DNA from: Pohlia nutans
Lineage: Eukaryota; Streptophyta; Bryopsida; Bryales; Mniaceae
Assembly (NCBI GenBank): GCA_022496805.1
Contig: CM040102.1
Location: 434,001 to 498,000, forward strand
Direction of reading: 5' to 3'
DNA: 64,000 nt
Shown here: positions 11,087 to 21,396 of the stretch, piece by piece
Numbering within the stretch: the first letter of the stretch is position 1
Layout: every line of letters begins with the position of its first letter
Notes under the pieces: generated by a model
Told to the model about the DNA's origin: nothing
Seen by the model: only the letters and a program-made list of their open reading frames with translations
Databases searched by the model: none
Made by a program: the position numbers and the translations under genes

Positions 11087-13135
11087 GGACTGTTATCCCA
11101 AGTCCCTTCATAGATTGGCATTCACACGTACCTACTCAACTACGTGATCATCCGGGTAGAGTCAGGGCGACCCTTTCGGATGCTGCTTGGTCGACCTTGG
11201 CTATATCTGGCTAAGGTAGTGGTAGATTGGGGAGAGAAGGAATTTCGGGTTGGGAAACGCCCATTCCGGATTCCTTGGTGCCATCTCGCACACGAAGGAG
11301 AGACTAGCGAGACAGACGGATACACCACGAATTGGTCAGATCCGGAAGATTCCAACACCCAGACTAGCTACCTGGTGGAGGAGTTTGCTAGTCTGATAGA
11401 GAAGGATTTCGAGTTTCCGGCTGGCGTAGAGGAGGAAGTGAAAATCCTTGCATCGGGAATCCCCAATACGGAGAGTCCGCAAGTAGAGGATCGCTCTTTA
11501 GGAGAATCCTGCGTGTCACTTTCGGAAATGTGGGTGCGACGGCAGATCACCGATCCGGTCGGACAGCCATCACGGATGACAGGGACAAATCCGGTGTCGT
11601 GGAGCCAAGTACCCTTATATCCGGAAGAACAGGAGCTGGAGAAGGTCAAGGGGGTGGTATCCCCTAAGGACTTTGAGGAGTTGGAGGTAGGGACCGGAAA
11701 GAAGTTTTTCATAGGAAAAACAATGAGTGCGGAAGAGAAGAAGGAGTACGGACGGTTGCTGGCCAGTTACGCGGACGTCTTTGCATGGGCCCCCACGAAT
11801 CTGCAAGGGATCCCGGCTGAACTAGGGGAGCACCAGATAGATTTGGTAGATGGTGCTACTCCGGTTCGACAGCGACAGTACCGGCTGAACCCTAGGTACT
11901 CCCTAATGGTGAAGGAGGAGATTGACCGGTTGCTGGAGGCCGGATTCATCTATCCGGTTAACAACTCCGAGTAGGTGTCACTGATAGTAGTGGTGCCCAA
12001 GAAAACCGGAGCAGACGGAAAGGTGAAGATCCGGGTCTGCCAGGATTTCTGGAAACTCAACGCAGCCACGAAGAAAGACTACTTTCCGCTGTCCTTCACG
12101 GATATCATCTTGGACCATGTGCCGGGACAAGAATTGTACAGTTTCTTGGACGGCTTTTCCGGATACAACCAAGTGTCTATCCGGGAGAACGACCAACTGA
12201 AGACAACGTTCACGACCGAGTTGGGAACGTTCGCTTTCAACCGGATGCCCTTCGGGTTATGCAATGCCCCGGGAACTTTCCAGCGGTTAATGATGGATAT
12301 CGTTAAAGATTTCCTTCGACATTTTCTGCAAGTCTTTATTGACGACTTCGCCGTATTTGGAAACCGGAAAGAGCGTCTGGAGCATCTCCGGAAGACCTTC
12401 CAAAGATGCCGGGAGACGAACTTGAAGCTGCATCTCGGAAAATGCTTCTTTGGAATGGAATCCGGATTGCTGCTAGGACATGTGGTTAGTGGGAAGGGCC
12501 TGCAGGTCGACATTGACAAGGTAATCGTGATCCTGGCTCTGCTAGCCCCGCGGAATGTCTGGGAGGTCAGGGGTTTTCTGGGATGTATAGGATACTACCG
12601 GAGGTTCATCAAGAATTACGCCCGGAGGGCCATGCTGCTGACGGAGCTACTGAAGAAAGCAGAAGAATTCCGGTGGACAGCCGAGCGACAAGCGGCGTTT
12701 GAAGATTTGAAGAAGCAGTTAGTTCGTGCTCCGATTCTGTCGCCCCCGGTTTGGACAAAGGAATTTCATGTGACCATCGATGCATCCGGATGGTGCCTCG
12801 GAGCGATTCTGTGGCAATTCGATGATCAGCAGAGGGAGAACCCAGTTTATTACGCAAGCCGGCAGATGAGTTTTGCGGAGCGCAATTACACCACCACTGA
12901 GCGAGAGGCGTTGGCGGTGGTTTATTCTTGCAAGAAGTTCCGGCATTATTTACTGGGGTACAAGGTGATTTTTCATACGGATCACGATTCACTAAAATAC
13001 CTTGTAAATAAACCGGATCTGTCCGGAAGGATTGCCCGATGGGTATTGCTGCTGCAGGAGTTCAACTACGAAGTCGTAGTGAAACCGGGAAAAGCAAACT
13101 CCAATGCGGACTACCTTTCCCGGATGCAAGGATTA
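11087..13135 (+). pseudogene. Gypsy Pol: protease end, reverse transcriptase, RNase H
   Basis: Continues the protease frame after the solo LTR (VESGRPFRMLLGRPWLYL, typical protease C-terminus) and reads through a full gypsy RT: VVVPKKTGADGKVKIRVCQD, MPFGLCNAPGTFQRLM and the catalytic FIDDFAVFG at about 12336-12362. RNase H follows (VTIDASGWCLGAILWQ, FHTDHDSLKYLV) to NADYLSRMQG. Two amber stops interrupt it: TAG 11111-11113 and TAG 11972-11974, the latter where NNSEW-VS is expected, so a Trp codon was probably changed. The rest is intact, indicating a fairly recent loss of function. Confidence 0.93.
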
Positions 13136-13432
13136 CTCGGGGAGGTCACTCCCTTGTATATTTTGTATACACGTGCGATAATGACCTATTTATTTGGGGG
13201 GTTATTTTAGCTAAAAATTTTAGCAAAATATATTATTAGGTGATGGTATTTTACATATAAAAAGCCTAAGAATATTATATGTGATGGTATTTTACATATA
13301 AACATGTTTCACTTTTTTAAAATCCCTTATTTTACATGTACATTTTTTACAAAATTTATCTACAATGAATATATTGGACACTATTTTTTATCGCATGTTG
13401 TTTCTAAAATTTTCGCCAGTGAATCCCCCGAG
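13136..13432 (+). mobile_element. hAT-like MITE, copy 1 (297 bp)
   Basis: Terminal inverted repeats CTCGGGGAGGTCACT (left) and CTCGGGGGATTCACT (right, reverse complement), AT-rich interior without ORF. Flanks AAGGATTA (13128-13135) and GAGGATTA (13433-13440) match at seven of eight positions, an 8-bp TSD as for hAT elements. Removing it rejoins RNase H to the integrase frame (MQGLAAVEDIS). Confidence 0.85.
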
Positions 13433-13440
13433 GAGGATTA

Positions 13441-15155
13441 GCAGCAGTGGAGGACATCTCCTCGCAATTTCCGGACGAGTTTCCGGAAGAGCAGACGCCC
13501 TTGGAAGTAGGGGTATTCCAGGTGGGAAATCCACAGTCATCAGAGTTCAGGGACATCATCAAGTACCTGATGACGAGGAGATACCCGGAAGGGATAACCA
13601 GGGAAGAGAAGAGCGTGTTCCAGTACAAGGTGGCTCCTTACACGTTGGTGTCCGGAGTTTTATTCCGGATGGGCGCGGACGATAAGATCAGGCGCTGTCT
13701 GGAACCCGGAGAGCAGAAAGGGGTGATGGAGGCTCTTCATGCGGGAGATTCCGGGGGACATTTCGCTACAATGAGCCGGATTAAGAGCGCCGGGTATTGG
13801 TGGCCATTCATCATCCGGGATGTGAGGAAGTTCATCCAGAGTTGTGACCAGTGCCAAAGAATCGGAGCACCCAGATTCAGAAATCATTGGCCACTAACTC
13901 CGATAGTACTATTGGCCCCTTTTGTGAAATGGGGTATTGATTTTGTAGGACCGATAACACCAATCAGTTCCGGAAGGAATAGATACATCATCCTGGCTAC
14001 AGATTATGCAACCAAGTGGGTGGAAGCCCGGGCGACCCGGAAAAATGACGCCCAGACTGCAGCCGGATTCTTGTTTGAGGAAATTATGATGAGGTTTGGG
14101 TACCCCTTGGAACTGGTGAGTGACCGGGGTAAGCACTTTCTGAATGATGTCATTGTGGACATCACGACCAAGTACGCCATCAAGCACCGGAAGACCACGC
14201 CCTATAACCCGAAGGCCAATGGGCTGACGGAAAGATCCAACGGGATTGTGGGGAAAATCTTAAACAAGATGGTTTCGGCGCACAAGACGGACTGGGACCG
14301 GAAACTTGCGTCAGCTATACATGCGTACAACACATCGGAGAAGACGACGACCGGAAAGACGCCGTATTTTATGGTTTTCAGTCAGGAGGCAGTACATGGG
14401 ATTGAGCTAACAGTGGAGACCTACTGGATTATGGCAGCCCGGTTGGGGGTCCGAGTAGAGGACCCTACGCTCTGGTTGCTGGCCATTGAGGATTTGGAGG
14501 AAGGTCGAGTTGAAGCACTCGAGAGAAACCGGTGGATCCAAGTCAGCCGGAAAGAGGCCTTCGATGATAGACTACCGGCGGACCATGGAATCCGGGAAGG
14601 AGGATTAGTGTTGCTGTATGATAGTCGCCACTAGAATTTTCCGGGTAAGTTGCACACCCGGTGGCTGGGACCCTACAGGGTTACGGAAACTATTCCCAAC
14701 GGATCACTCCAGCTTGAGGATCTAGAAGGAAAATGGATGGACACCTGGGTAAATGGATCTCGGGTGAAGAAGTCTCGGGGGGTTCACTGGCGAAAATTTT
14801 AGAAACAGCGTGCGATAAAAAATAGGGTCCAATATATTCATTGTAGATAAATTTTGTAAAAAATGTACATGTAAAATAGGGGATTTTAAAAAAGTGAAAC
14901 ATGTTTATATGTAAAATACCATCACATATAATATTCTTAGGCTTTTTATATGTAAAATACCATCACCTAATAATATATTTTGCTAAATTTTTTAGCTAAA
15001 ATAACCCCCCAAATAAATAGGTCATTATCGCACGTGTATACAAAATATACAAGGGAGTGACCTCCCCGAGGAAGAAGTATTATCCGGAATCCGTATCCGA
15101 AGAAGATTCCGGGTCAGAAAGAGGAGAATCCGGGGAAAGCTCCTCAGAAGAATGA
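13441..15155 (+). pseudogene. Gypsy integrase and C-terminal tail
   Basis: Integrase with zinc-binding HHCC (HAGDSGGHF ... CDQCQR), then core residues D (LATDYATKWVEA), D (VSDRGKHF) and E (NGLTERSNGIVG), and the C-terminal RWLGPYRV...WVNGSRVKK region typical of gypsy. One in-frame TAG at 14632-14634 replaces a residue before NFPGKLHTRW. A second MITE (14774-15070) splits the tail; after it the frame resumes as KKYYPESVSEEDSG and ends in an acidic tail at TGA 15153-15155. There is no chromodomain. The open frame starts near 13441 because the first MITE separates it from RNase H. Confidence 0.9.
14774..15070 (-). mobile_element. hAT-like MITE, copy 2 (297 bp, opposite orientation)
   Basis: Same element as 13136-13432 in reverse complement, same length. 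The 8-bp TSD GAAGAAGT is perfect (14766-14773 and 15071-15078). Removing it restores VKKYYPES in the integrase tail. Confidence 0.9.
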
Positions 15156-15192
15156 GTTTGAAATATGAGTGTTCGCGGGGACGCTCACATTT

Positions 15193-15202
15193 GAAAAAGG
15201 GG
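15193..15202 (+). promoter_or_regulatory. Polypurine tract
   Basis: GAAAAAGGGG three bases before the TGTCAAACC start of the 3' LTR; the usual plus-strand primer position in an LTR retrotransposon. Confidence 0.8.
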
Positions 15203-15440
15203 TAATGTCAAACCTCGTTTGACCTAGAAGTAGAGAGTTAGGGTTTTTGAGTAGCTAGGAGTAGCCCAAATCTCCATAAATGAGTGTGGGAGTGACCATA
15301 ATGGCACATTTAGTTATTTATGTAGAAGAGGCACTCACGCGCGTGGTAGAGTTATTGCTAGGGTCCGGTTTTGACGATAGGTGTCCGGATTGGTCACGGG
15401 ATCCGGATTGGAAACCGGGTAGGGGAGGGACGGGTCAGGA

Positions 15441-17990
15441 ATGGACCCGGCCACGTTTCACGCCTTGAAATGGGCGGCTTTAATTAGGGCGGTTCACTAT
15501 TCATTTTCACATAGTGTTTCCAGTCCACTCCTGCACCAGACTTTCGTGTTTCCGGATACTGTGAGAGAGAGGGGAGAGCGACCGGGTGGCGAGCAAGTAT
15601 TCCGGGAGCTTAGGCGGAGCGCGCGAAATCAAGGGAAGGAAGTTTCGGAGCCAGCAGCGATGGGACGGAAGGACGATTGGAGGCTCGGACTGCCGGTTCC
15701 GGATAAGTTGGTGCGCCCAGTTGCTCCGGCCGATGCGGGACAAAGGGAGCAGCTGCGGAAGGATTTGCGCAAAATGGGTTGTGAAGAATTTCAGTACCTA
15801 CCGTGGGAGCTCCACAGTGATACCATGTTGCAGGAGTTAGGTGGAAAACCTGTACCGGCGGAATTCCGGGACAGTGAAATCCGGGGACAGTGGAAGGAGT
15901 GGACCTCGGAACACTGGCGCGTGACATACAACTTCCCCGACAGCCCGTTGGGATACGACAAGACCAAGCAGGATTACGAATGGTTGAAGGAAAGGTTTTC
16001 TCAACCGGTCTCAGAGAAACACGGATTCCGGGTTCAGGACTGCATAGACGACCGGGAGAGGCGCCTGCTGCGGTTTCTGGTGCCTATTTTGAACCCGGAC
16101 AAACCCACCACCTGCACGATCAAGCTAACGAAGACCATTTACGGGGCCTACTTCAAAACCCGGAAGACCGGATGGGGACTCATTGTGGACGAGTTGGTGG
16201 AACGGGAAGCGCGCAAACTCGGAAACAAGAAGGGGTGTCCTCTAACCCCTTTCCTGTTTCATTTGTATGACAAATACGGGTGTCTTAAGACCAAGGAGAG
16301 GGAGCAATGGGAGAACAGCCAGAGGATCATGAACCGAGAGCCGCCAAGGGTCCGGGAGGGGAATCCGAATGAGAGCGAGGACGAGGACAGCCCGGACGAG
16401 GAAGAACGGGAAGAGCAGGAAGAAAGAAGAACGGACGAAGCAGCGATCAATCCGGATATAGAGGAAGGCCAGTCGGAACCGGAGGAGGAACCGGGTCAGA
16501 AGACACCGGTGGAGGCGGGCCACTTCAGGGCGCGCACCCGAGGCCAACGCAAGAAACTCCAGGAGATTCCAGATGAATCGGAACCTGAGGAGGAACCGGA
16601 CCAGGAGACACCACCCCGAAGACAGGTGAAGATGCACCTGAGGATTCCGGGAGAAGAGGAGGAGGAAGAGGATGAGGACCAGGACATGATTGTGACCGGG
16701 GTTAGGGTTCCTCCGAGGAAGAGACACAGGAAGGTGACACCGGTAGATAGCCGGAGGAAGAAGAAACCGGAGTCGAGCGGACGACAGAATAACGTCCGGG
16801 TGAAAACCAAGAGGGCGCGAGAATCGAAACCGGTGCGGGACGAAGAGGAGTATCCGGAGGAGATCCGGACTTATGAGCAAGCTCCCCGGGATGAAGGACC
16901 GGAACTGGAGGACATCCCCCTACGAGAATCGGAGGAGGACTTCCTCAAACCGGTCAGGGAGGCATTAGAAACGATGGAAGGTAAGTACCGCCCCATCTGT
17001 ACTTCGATGAAGGAAGTTGGGCGTGTCCTCCAGAGTACACAGGTGGAGAGGTACCCGGAGATCGTCCGGAGAATGAGGAAGGAAGTAGACAAGCTCTGGA
17101 GGGAAGCTTTGGAAAGGAGCTTGGCACTGGTAAGGCAACATGATGAGATCCGGGCTCTGAAGGAGCAGAAGTCTCCCACTTACCGGCTCCTCGCGTCACT
17201 GTTCAGACCGGATGGGGAGGCCCAAATAGAGGCCCGGTTGTACCGGGAAAGGATGGACGAAGCCGGATTGGACGGTGCCGCCCAAGTGACGAATGTGGCA
17301 AAGAAGTACGCCGCAAGGGTCGAGGCAGGATTGGTGGAATTCCGGAAACTGCTGGCGGAGCATCAAGCAAGATTTCCATCCGGGTCCGAACCGGATGAGA
17401 GGGTAGCAAGTCAGAGAGGTATGAATGCACCCTTAGCCAATAGTGAATTGTTGGCCGCATTCCATGTATCGCAGGAGGCACCCAGAACGGGAGAGATGGA
17501 TAGGATGATGGCCGGAGGTCAATCCACTCCGGAACAAACGTCAAGACCAGCTGCGAGTCCGGTGGAGAGTATGCCGCGGAGAAATCCGGATGCTAGTATC
17601 GGAGGGGACCAATCGGAAGGCAGCCTGGCTAATTTGGCAGACCAGGCTGCTGATTTGGCGGAGATCGGAACCACCCCGGGTAGGAAGTTAGGACCCGGGG
17701 AAGACCAAGAGGTAGACGGCCGACCGGATGTAGGTGACCAGGAAGACAGGACGGATGCCGGTGAGCCAGAGGAGTGCGAAGTGGATGCAGGCAAACCGGA
17801 GGAACACGAGACCCAGGAGGACGAGCCGGATGGGAGTCAACCGGAGTCTGAGGGGGAAAGTGACCAGGGGGAAGTCCGGGAGCGCCGCTCCAAGAAGATG
17901 GAGGATGCTTCTCCGAAATCTGACCAGGAAGAGGACGGGGGCTCAGAGGGCGACAGGATCAGTGGACCGGAAGGGCAGAAAGAGCAGTAG
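15441..17990 (+). CDS. LTR-encoded protein, type B (intact, 849 aa)
   Basis: Uninterrupted ORF lying wholly inside an LTR and in the same sense as gag-pol. Start chosen at the ATG of MDPATFHALKWAALIRAVHY. Residues about 90-290 form the block shared with type A (WRVTYNFPDS, DCIDDRERRLLRFLVPILNP, KKGCPLTPFLFHLYDKYGCL). Residues about 290-500 are acidic/basic low complexity with Arg/Lys clusters that could be nuclear localisation signals. Residues about 510-650 look like coiled coil (MRKEVDKLWREALERS, LFRPDGEAQIEARLY). The C-terminus is acidic and Gln/Glu-rich. Conservation of the two blocks between diverged LTR types while spacers differ suggests past protein-level selection. Not a polymerase, protease, envelope or transposase that I recognise. 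Confidence 0.75.
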   Translation: MDPATFHALKWAALIRAVHYSFSHSVSSPLLHQTFVFPDTVRERGERPGGEQVFRELRRSARNQGKEVSEPAAMGRKDDWRLGLPVPDKLVRPVAPADAGQREQLRKDLRKMGCEEFQYLPWELHSDTMLQELGGKPVPAEFRDSEIRGQWKEWTSEHWRVTYNFPDSPLGYDKTKQDYEWLKERFSQPVSEKHGFRVQDCIDDRERRLLRFLVPILNPDKPTTCTIKLTKTIYGAYFKTRKTGWGLIVDELVEREARKLGNKKGCPLTPFLFHLYDKYGCLKTKEREQWENSQRIMNREPPRVREGNPNESEDEDSPDEEEREEQEERRTDEAAINPDIEEGQSEPEEEPGQKTPVEAGHFRARTRGQRKKLQEIPDESEPEEEPDQETPPRRQVKMHLRIPGEEEEEEDEDQDMIVTGVRVPPRKRHRKVTPVDSRRKKKPESSGRQNNVRVKTKRARESKPVRDEEEYPEEIRTYEQAPRDEGPELEDIPLRESEEDFLKPVREALETMEGKYRPICTSMKEVGRVLQSTQVERYPEIVRRMRKEVDKLWREALERSLALVRQHDEIRALKEQKSPTYRLLASLFRPDGEAQIEARLYRERMDEAGLDGAAQVTNVAKKYAARVEAGLVEFRKLLAEHQARFPSGSEPDERVASQRGMNAPLANSELLAAFHVSQEAPRTGEMDRMMAGGQSTPEQTSRPAASPVESMPRRNPDASIGGDQSEGSLANLADQAADLAEIGTTPGRKLGPGEDQEVDGRPDVGDQEDRTDAGEPEECEVDAGKPEEHETQEDEPDGSQPESEGESDQGEVRERRSKKMEDASPKSDQEEDGGSEGDRISGPEGQKEQ

Positions 17991-18210
17991 GATCCGGATT
18001 GCAGTGTAAACCGGATCAGGCTAGGGAGTAGGCATTAGGCTAGGTAGACTAAACCCACTTGTGAATAGGACCTTGTCGTGGTAGGTTAGGCGCTTTTTCC
18101 AGTTGGGTAAGATTAGGATCTTTTGGATGAGATTTCCCTTGATTTCCGGATCACGGGTTTGTAGGATCTGGGCGGGAAATCCGGACCGGTGGCTGAGGGC
18201 CACTACTTGC

Positions 18211-18233
18211 CCAGGAATGCTTGGCATTCTTGG
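18211..18233 (+). other. Conserved LTR hairpin (type B)
   Basis: Arms CCAGGAATG and CATTCTTGG around loop CTTGG, about 220 bp after the LTR ORF. Located where an R/U5 boundary or 3'-end signal could lie. Confidence 0.6.
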
Positions 18234-19198
18234 GGTCTTCTTGTATTACTGTTTCCTTGAAAGCAAACTGCTGGAGAGCATTATCCAAAATTTGTATGTG
18301 CTGTGGGGTTGTTTGTGGAATGATACAGTAGTCAAGAGTCCCTTAGTAACTGGGTAGGCCGTCCGGGTTCTCGAGTGATTTGGGTGTGAAGTCTGAATAT
18401 GGTTTTTTGGGTGATTTGAGGACTGTTTGAAAGAGTGGTTTCTAAGTTCCGTACGCTAGGTAATTCGGGTTAGTGGCTGGGCAGGTAGGAGGGGGTACTC
18501 CGGGTTGCTCAGAACTCCTGGACGGGTAGTCCGGTTGAGGTGCCAGCACTCGGAAGGTCCAGGCGAGGAGAAATACGGGATCACAGGAGTAAAACAGGGC
18601 GCTAGAATTCCTGAATATTAGTTTCGGATTCTCCGGATAATGTCTATTCCGGTTAGTAAGTCGTTGTAGTAATTGGGAGAAAGGGGAAACCGGATCGCGC
18701 TTGCGTGACACGGCTGCCGGTTGGGTTAAGCTAGCAGTTGAAAGGGCAGTACGGTAAGTACCCGGGATTAGGAGTTTTGTGAGGATAACCGGAAGGTAGT
18801 GAATTTCCCATCACTTGAATCAGGTAGGGAGGGGTGTATCTTTCAATCTAGCACCCCTAATGTGAATGGAGAACCCTCTGAGGGGAAACAGAGGTTAAAC
18901 GAAACCGGATCAGATAATAACGGTAGACCGGGAGAGAGGAAGATTAGTAGAAGTCCTCCCCGGAAGGATACCGGATCTAGTTGTAACCGGGTAAGTCAGT
19001 AGGAGGAGGCCCGGTTTGGTAGGAAAGAGGAATTCAGCTGGTGACAAAGAGAGAGAGATCACCAGTCCGGGACCATCTCCGGAAGCTTTCCACTTCACAG
19101 AATCTCCGCGGAACGATAACCCGGAAATCACCTCTACGAACGCTCTTAATACGAAAAAGTGCGTTCTAGGGGAATATCCGGTATCACGTGCTACGACA

Positions 19199-19360
19199 AC
19201 TTACTAGCATACTGGTGCTTTTCCGTAGCCGACAGTCCATTATCTTAGTAGAAACTTCGTACTACTCCTCCCAATCTCTAGAAACTAGTCTAGAGTGGAA
19301 TAGTCTTAAGCGGAGTAGCTTCATTTGTTTAGGGTCGGTTCCTAGAAAACCCCCTTAACA
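19199..19360. other. Unassigned spacer between two LTRs
   Basis: About 160 bp with no ORF, repeat or motif that I recognise. It starts with ACTTA, the presumed 3' TSD of the gypsy insertion. Confidence 0.4.
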
Positions 19361-20971
19361 GAGTACATCTGGGAGAGCTCTTCGGAGGAGGAGCCGGATC
19401 AGGAAGAAACTACCAATCGTGGCAAGAGGGTAGGTTCCGGGGATGGGTTGTAGGGGGTGTTCGATCTTTTTGCAGATGCTCTTCAAGAAGGGGATATCGA
19501 CCGGTTGATGCGGAAGGATAGTTCAACACAGGAACATACCTCCCGGACCGTGTTGGATGTCGAGCCAATCCACATGGTTCGACCCGCGGGAGTAAGCCCA
19601 GAGGAAGTCCGGGATTTAAGCGAAGGTATGGAGGCAATGGATGTCCAACCGGAGAGGGCGGACAAGCAACAGGAGGGACCACAGGTGGGACAGCCGGCGG
19701 CGCATGGAACGTGAGGAGATAGACCGGCAGATCCAATCCTGGTAGGGAGCCCGGAAGATGAGGAAGAGCAGCCGCAATTGGGCCAGTAGCTGCCCGTAAT
19801 CATCGGAGGTCCGGAATCAGTGGCCCGTACTTAGTGGATCCGGCCATTTAGAACGGGACTTTTTGAGTAAGTAGGGTAGGACTCTGTTTGGGAGTTAGGT
19901 TTTCAGGATTCTAATGTTAGTTGCAGTGTAGGAAGAGAACTGAACCGTGGGGTAGCCCCCCGGTTTTTCTGGATCTGCGGGTTTTTCGGATCTGGTCGGC
20001 TTTGTGTTTTCTTTTTATCCAGGGATGTTCCTCATTCCTGGGGTTTTTTTTGTGTACCATTCTCTCTTTGTAAATGACCATAGGCATACTCTTCTACGGA
20101 CCGGAGTGTTTGTGTATGTGTGTCTGTGTGTGTGGTTGTTGATTGAGATCGTGGTCCAATTAGTCCCTTGGTAATCAAAAGTGTTGATCGGATTCTGTTG
20201 TAGATCTAGTTGTTCCACTCTCGGTTGCAAGGTATAATCCGGGTCAGTGGCTGAGTGGATAGGAGGGGGTATTCCGGTTCTCTCAGAACTCCTGGACGGG
20301 TAGTCCGGTTGAGGTGCCAACACCTGGGTAGACCATGTGATAAGGAGAGCCGGAATGATCAGAGTAAAACAAATTGTTAGAAGTCCAACCGATTTCGGAC
20401 ACCTCGGATAAGGGTCCATCCCGGTTATTAGGTTGTTGTAGTAATTTTTAGAAGGGGGAAAACCGGGTTGCGCTTAAGTGACCGGCTGTGGGTCTGGGAT
20501 GAATCTGCAGTTGAAGTGTAGTACGGGAATTACCCGGATTAAGGAGTTGAGTTAGCATAACCGGAAGGTAGTGAAGTTCCCATCACTTGAATCAGTAGGG
20601 AGGGGTGTGTCTTTCAATCCAGCACCACTAATGTGAACGGACAACCCTCTGAGGGGAAATAGAGGTTAAACGAAACCGGATCGGGTCATAACGGTGGACC
20701 GGGGGAGAGGAAGATTAGAAAGAAGTCCTCCCCGGAACGATACCGGATCTAGTCGTAACCGGGTCAGTCAGTAGGAGAAGGCCCGGTTCAGTAGAAAAGA
20801 GGGATTCAGCTGGTGACAGAGAGAGAGAGTAGTCACCAATCTGGACCATCTCCGGAAACTTCCCACTTCACAGAGTCTCCGCGGAACGATAACCCGGAAA
20901 TCACCTCTACGAGTGATCTTAATACGAAAAAGTGCGTTCTAGGGGAATATCCGGTATCACGTGCTACGACA
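19361..20971 (+). mobile_element. 5'-truncated LTR fragment (type A-like)
   Basis: Matches the last third of the type A LTR: remnant of the LTR ORF C-terminus (DIDRLMRKDSSTQEHTS, about 19480-19790), hairpin at 20019-20041 (CCAGGGATG / CATTCCTGG), a GT-rich stretch near 20110, and the LTR end CACGTGCTACGACA at 20971. The left two thirds are absent, and the ORF remnant is out of its original context and ends early. Confidence 0.85.
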
Positions 20972-21091
20972 CTGGGAAGTGTTAACTAAGCTATGGTTGT
21001 ACCCTAACGCATTTCCAAGCGTGCTGTTGTCGAGGTCCGAAGCCGTGGTGGTCTCTCGCTGTCCTCATTACAAGTAGTGGCGCTGGCCTAA
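20972..21091. other. Unassigned sequence left of the Tourist MITE
   Basis: Non-repetitive stretch with no convincing ORF. It joins without gap to 21397 onward once the MITE is ignored, so both sides are one older sequence. Confidence 0.4.
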
Positions 21092-21393
21092 GAGCATCTC
21101 CACCAATGCTCGCTAAAAGTGACTCGGTAAAATATTACATCTATATTTGAAGAGCCCTTGAATTCATACTCCCCAACCCTTAAACGCCCCTCAAGCATCA
21201 AAAGTGCAAGTAAAATAGTCAATGCACTAATCAGAAGTAGAATATCAGATTCATTCAACCAAATATAGATTTGGAGGGCCATTGCTTGATGCGCCAAAGT
21301 AGAGGGCCAAGAGGCATTTTTGAAGGACCCTTAGCAATTTTCATCCTCTCTTGGCGCATGTCAGACTCTTGGCGCGTGTGGGTGGCGATGCTC
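21092..21393. mobile_element. Tourist-like MITE (PIF/Harbinger type, 302 bp)
   Basis: Ends GAGCATCTCCACC and GGTGGCGATGCTC are inverted repeats with one mismatch, flanked by the 3-bp TSD TAA (21089-21091, 21394-21396). The GAGCATCTCCA terminus and TWA target site are typical of plant Tourist-like elements. No coding capacity. Confidence 0.85.
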
Positions 21394-21396
21394 TAA

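Larger units (their letters stand above)
5577..19198 (+). mobile_element. Ty3/gypsy element, 3' portion (zinc knuckles to 3' LTR)
   Basis: Plus-strand pieces 5577-6545, 11087-13135, 13433-14773 and 15071-15205 join in frame once the nested insertions are ignored, giving zinc knuckles, protease, RT, RNase H and integrase, then a polypurine tract and a 3,993-bp LTR. The element lacks an integrase chromodomain. Its matching 5' part (LTR, PBS, gag) lies inverted at 47172-64000. Large LTRs and a tRNA-Asp-like PBS suggest a non-chromoviral (Athila/Tat/Phygy-type) lineage, an inference to be tested by an RT tree. Bases 19199-19203 (ACTTA) would be the 3' TSD. Confidence 0.88.
15206..19198 (+). mobile_element. 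3' LTR of the gypsy element (type B, 3,993 bp)
   Basis: Starts TGTCAAACCTCGTTTGACC (a 7-bp inverted repeat GTCAAAC/GTTTGAC at its very end) and ends CACGTGCTACGACA. It directly follows the pol tail and polypurine tract, so it is the 3' LTR. It holds the 849-codon ORF (15441-17990), then about 1.2 kb of non-coding sequence with the conserved hairpin. It is nearly identical to the visible part of the 5' LTR at 60923-64000. Confidence 0.93.
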
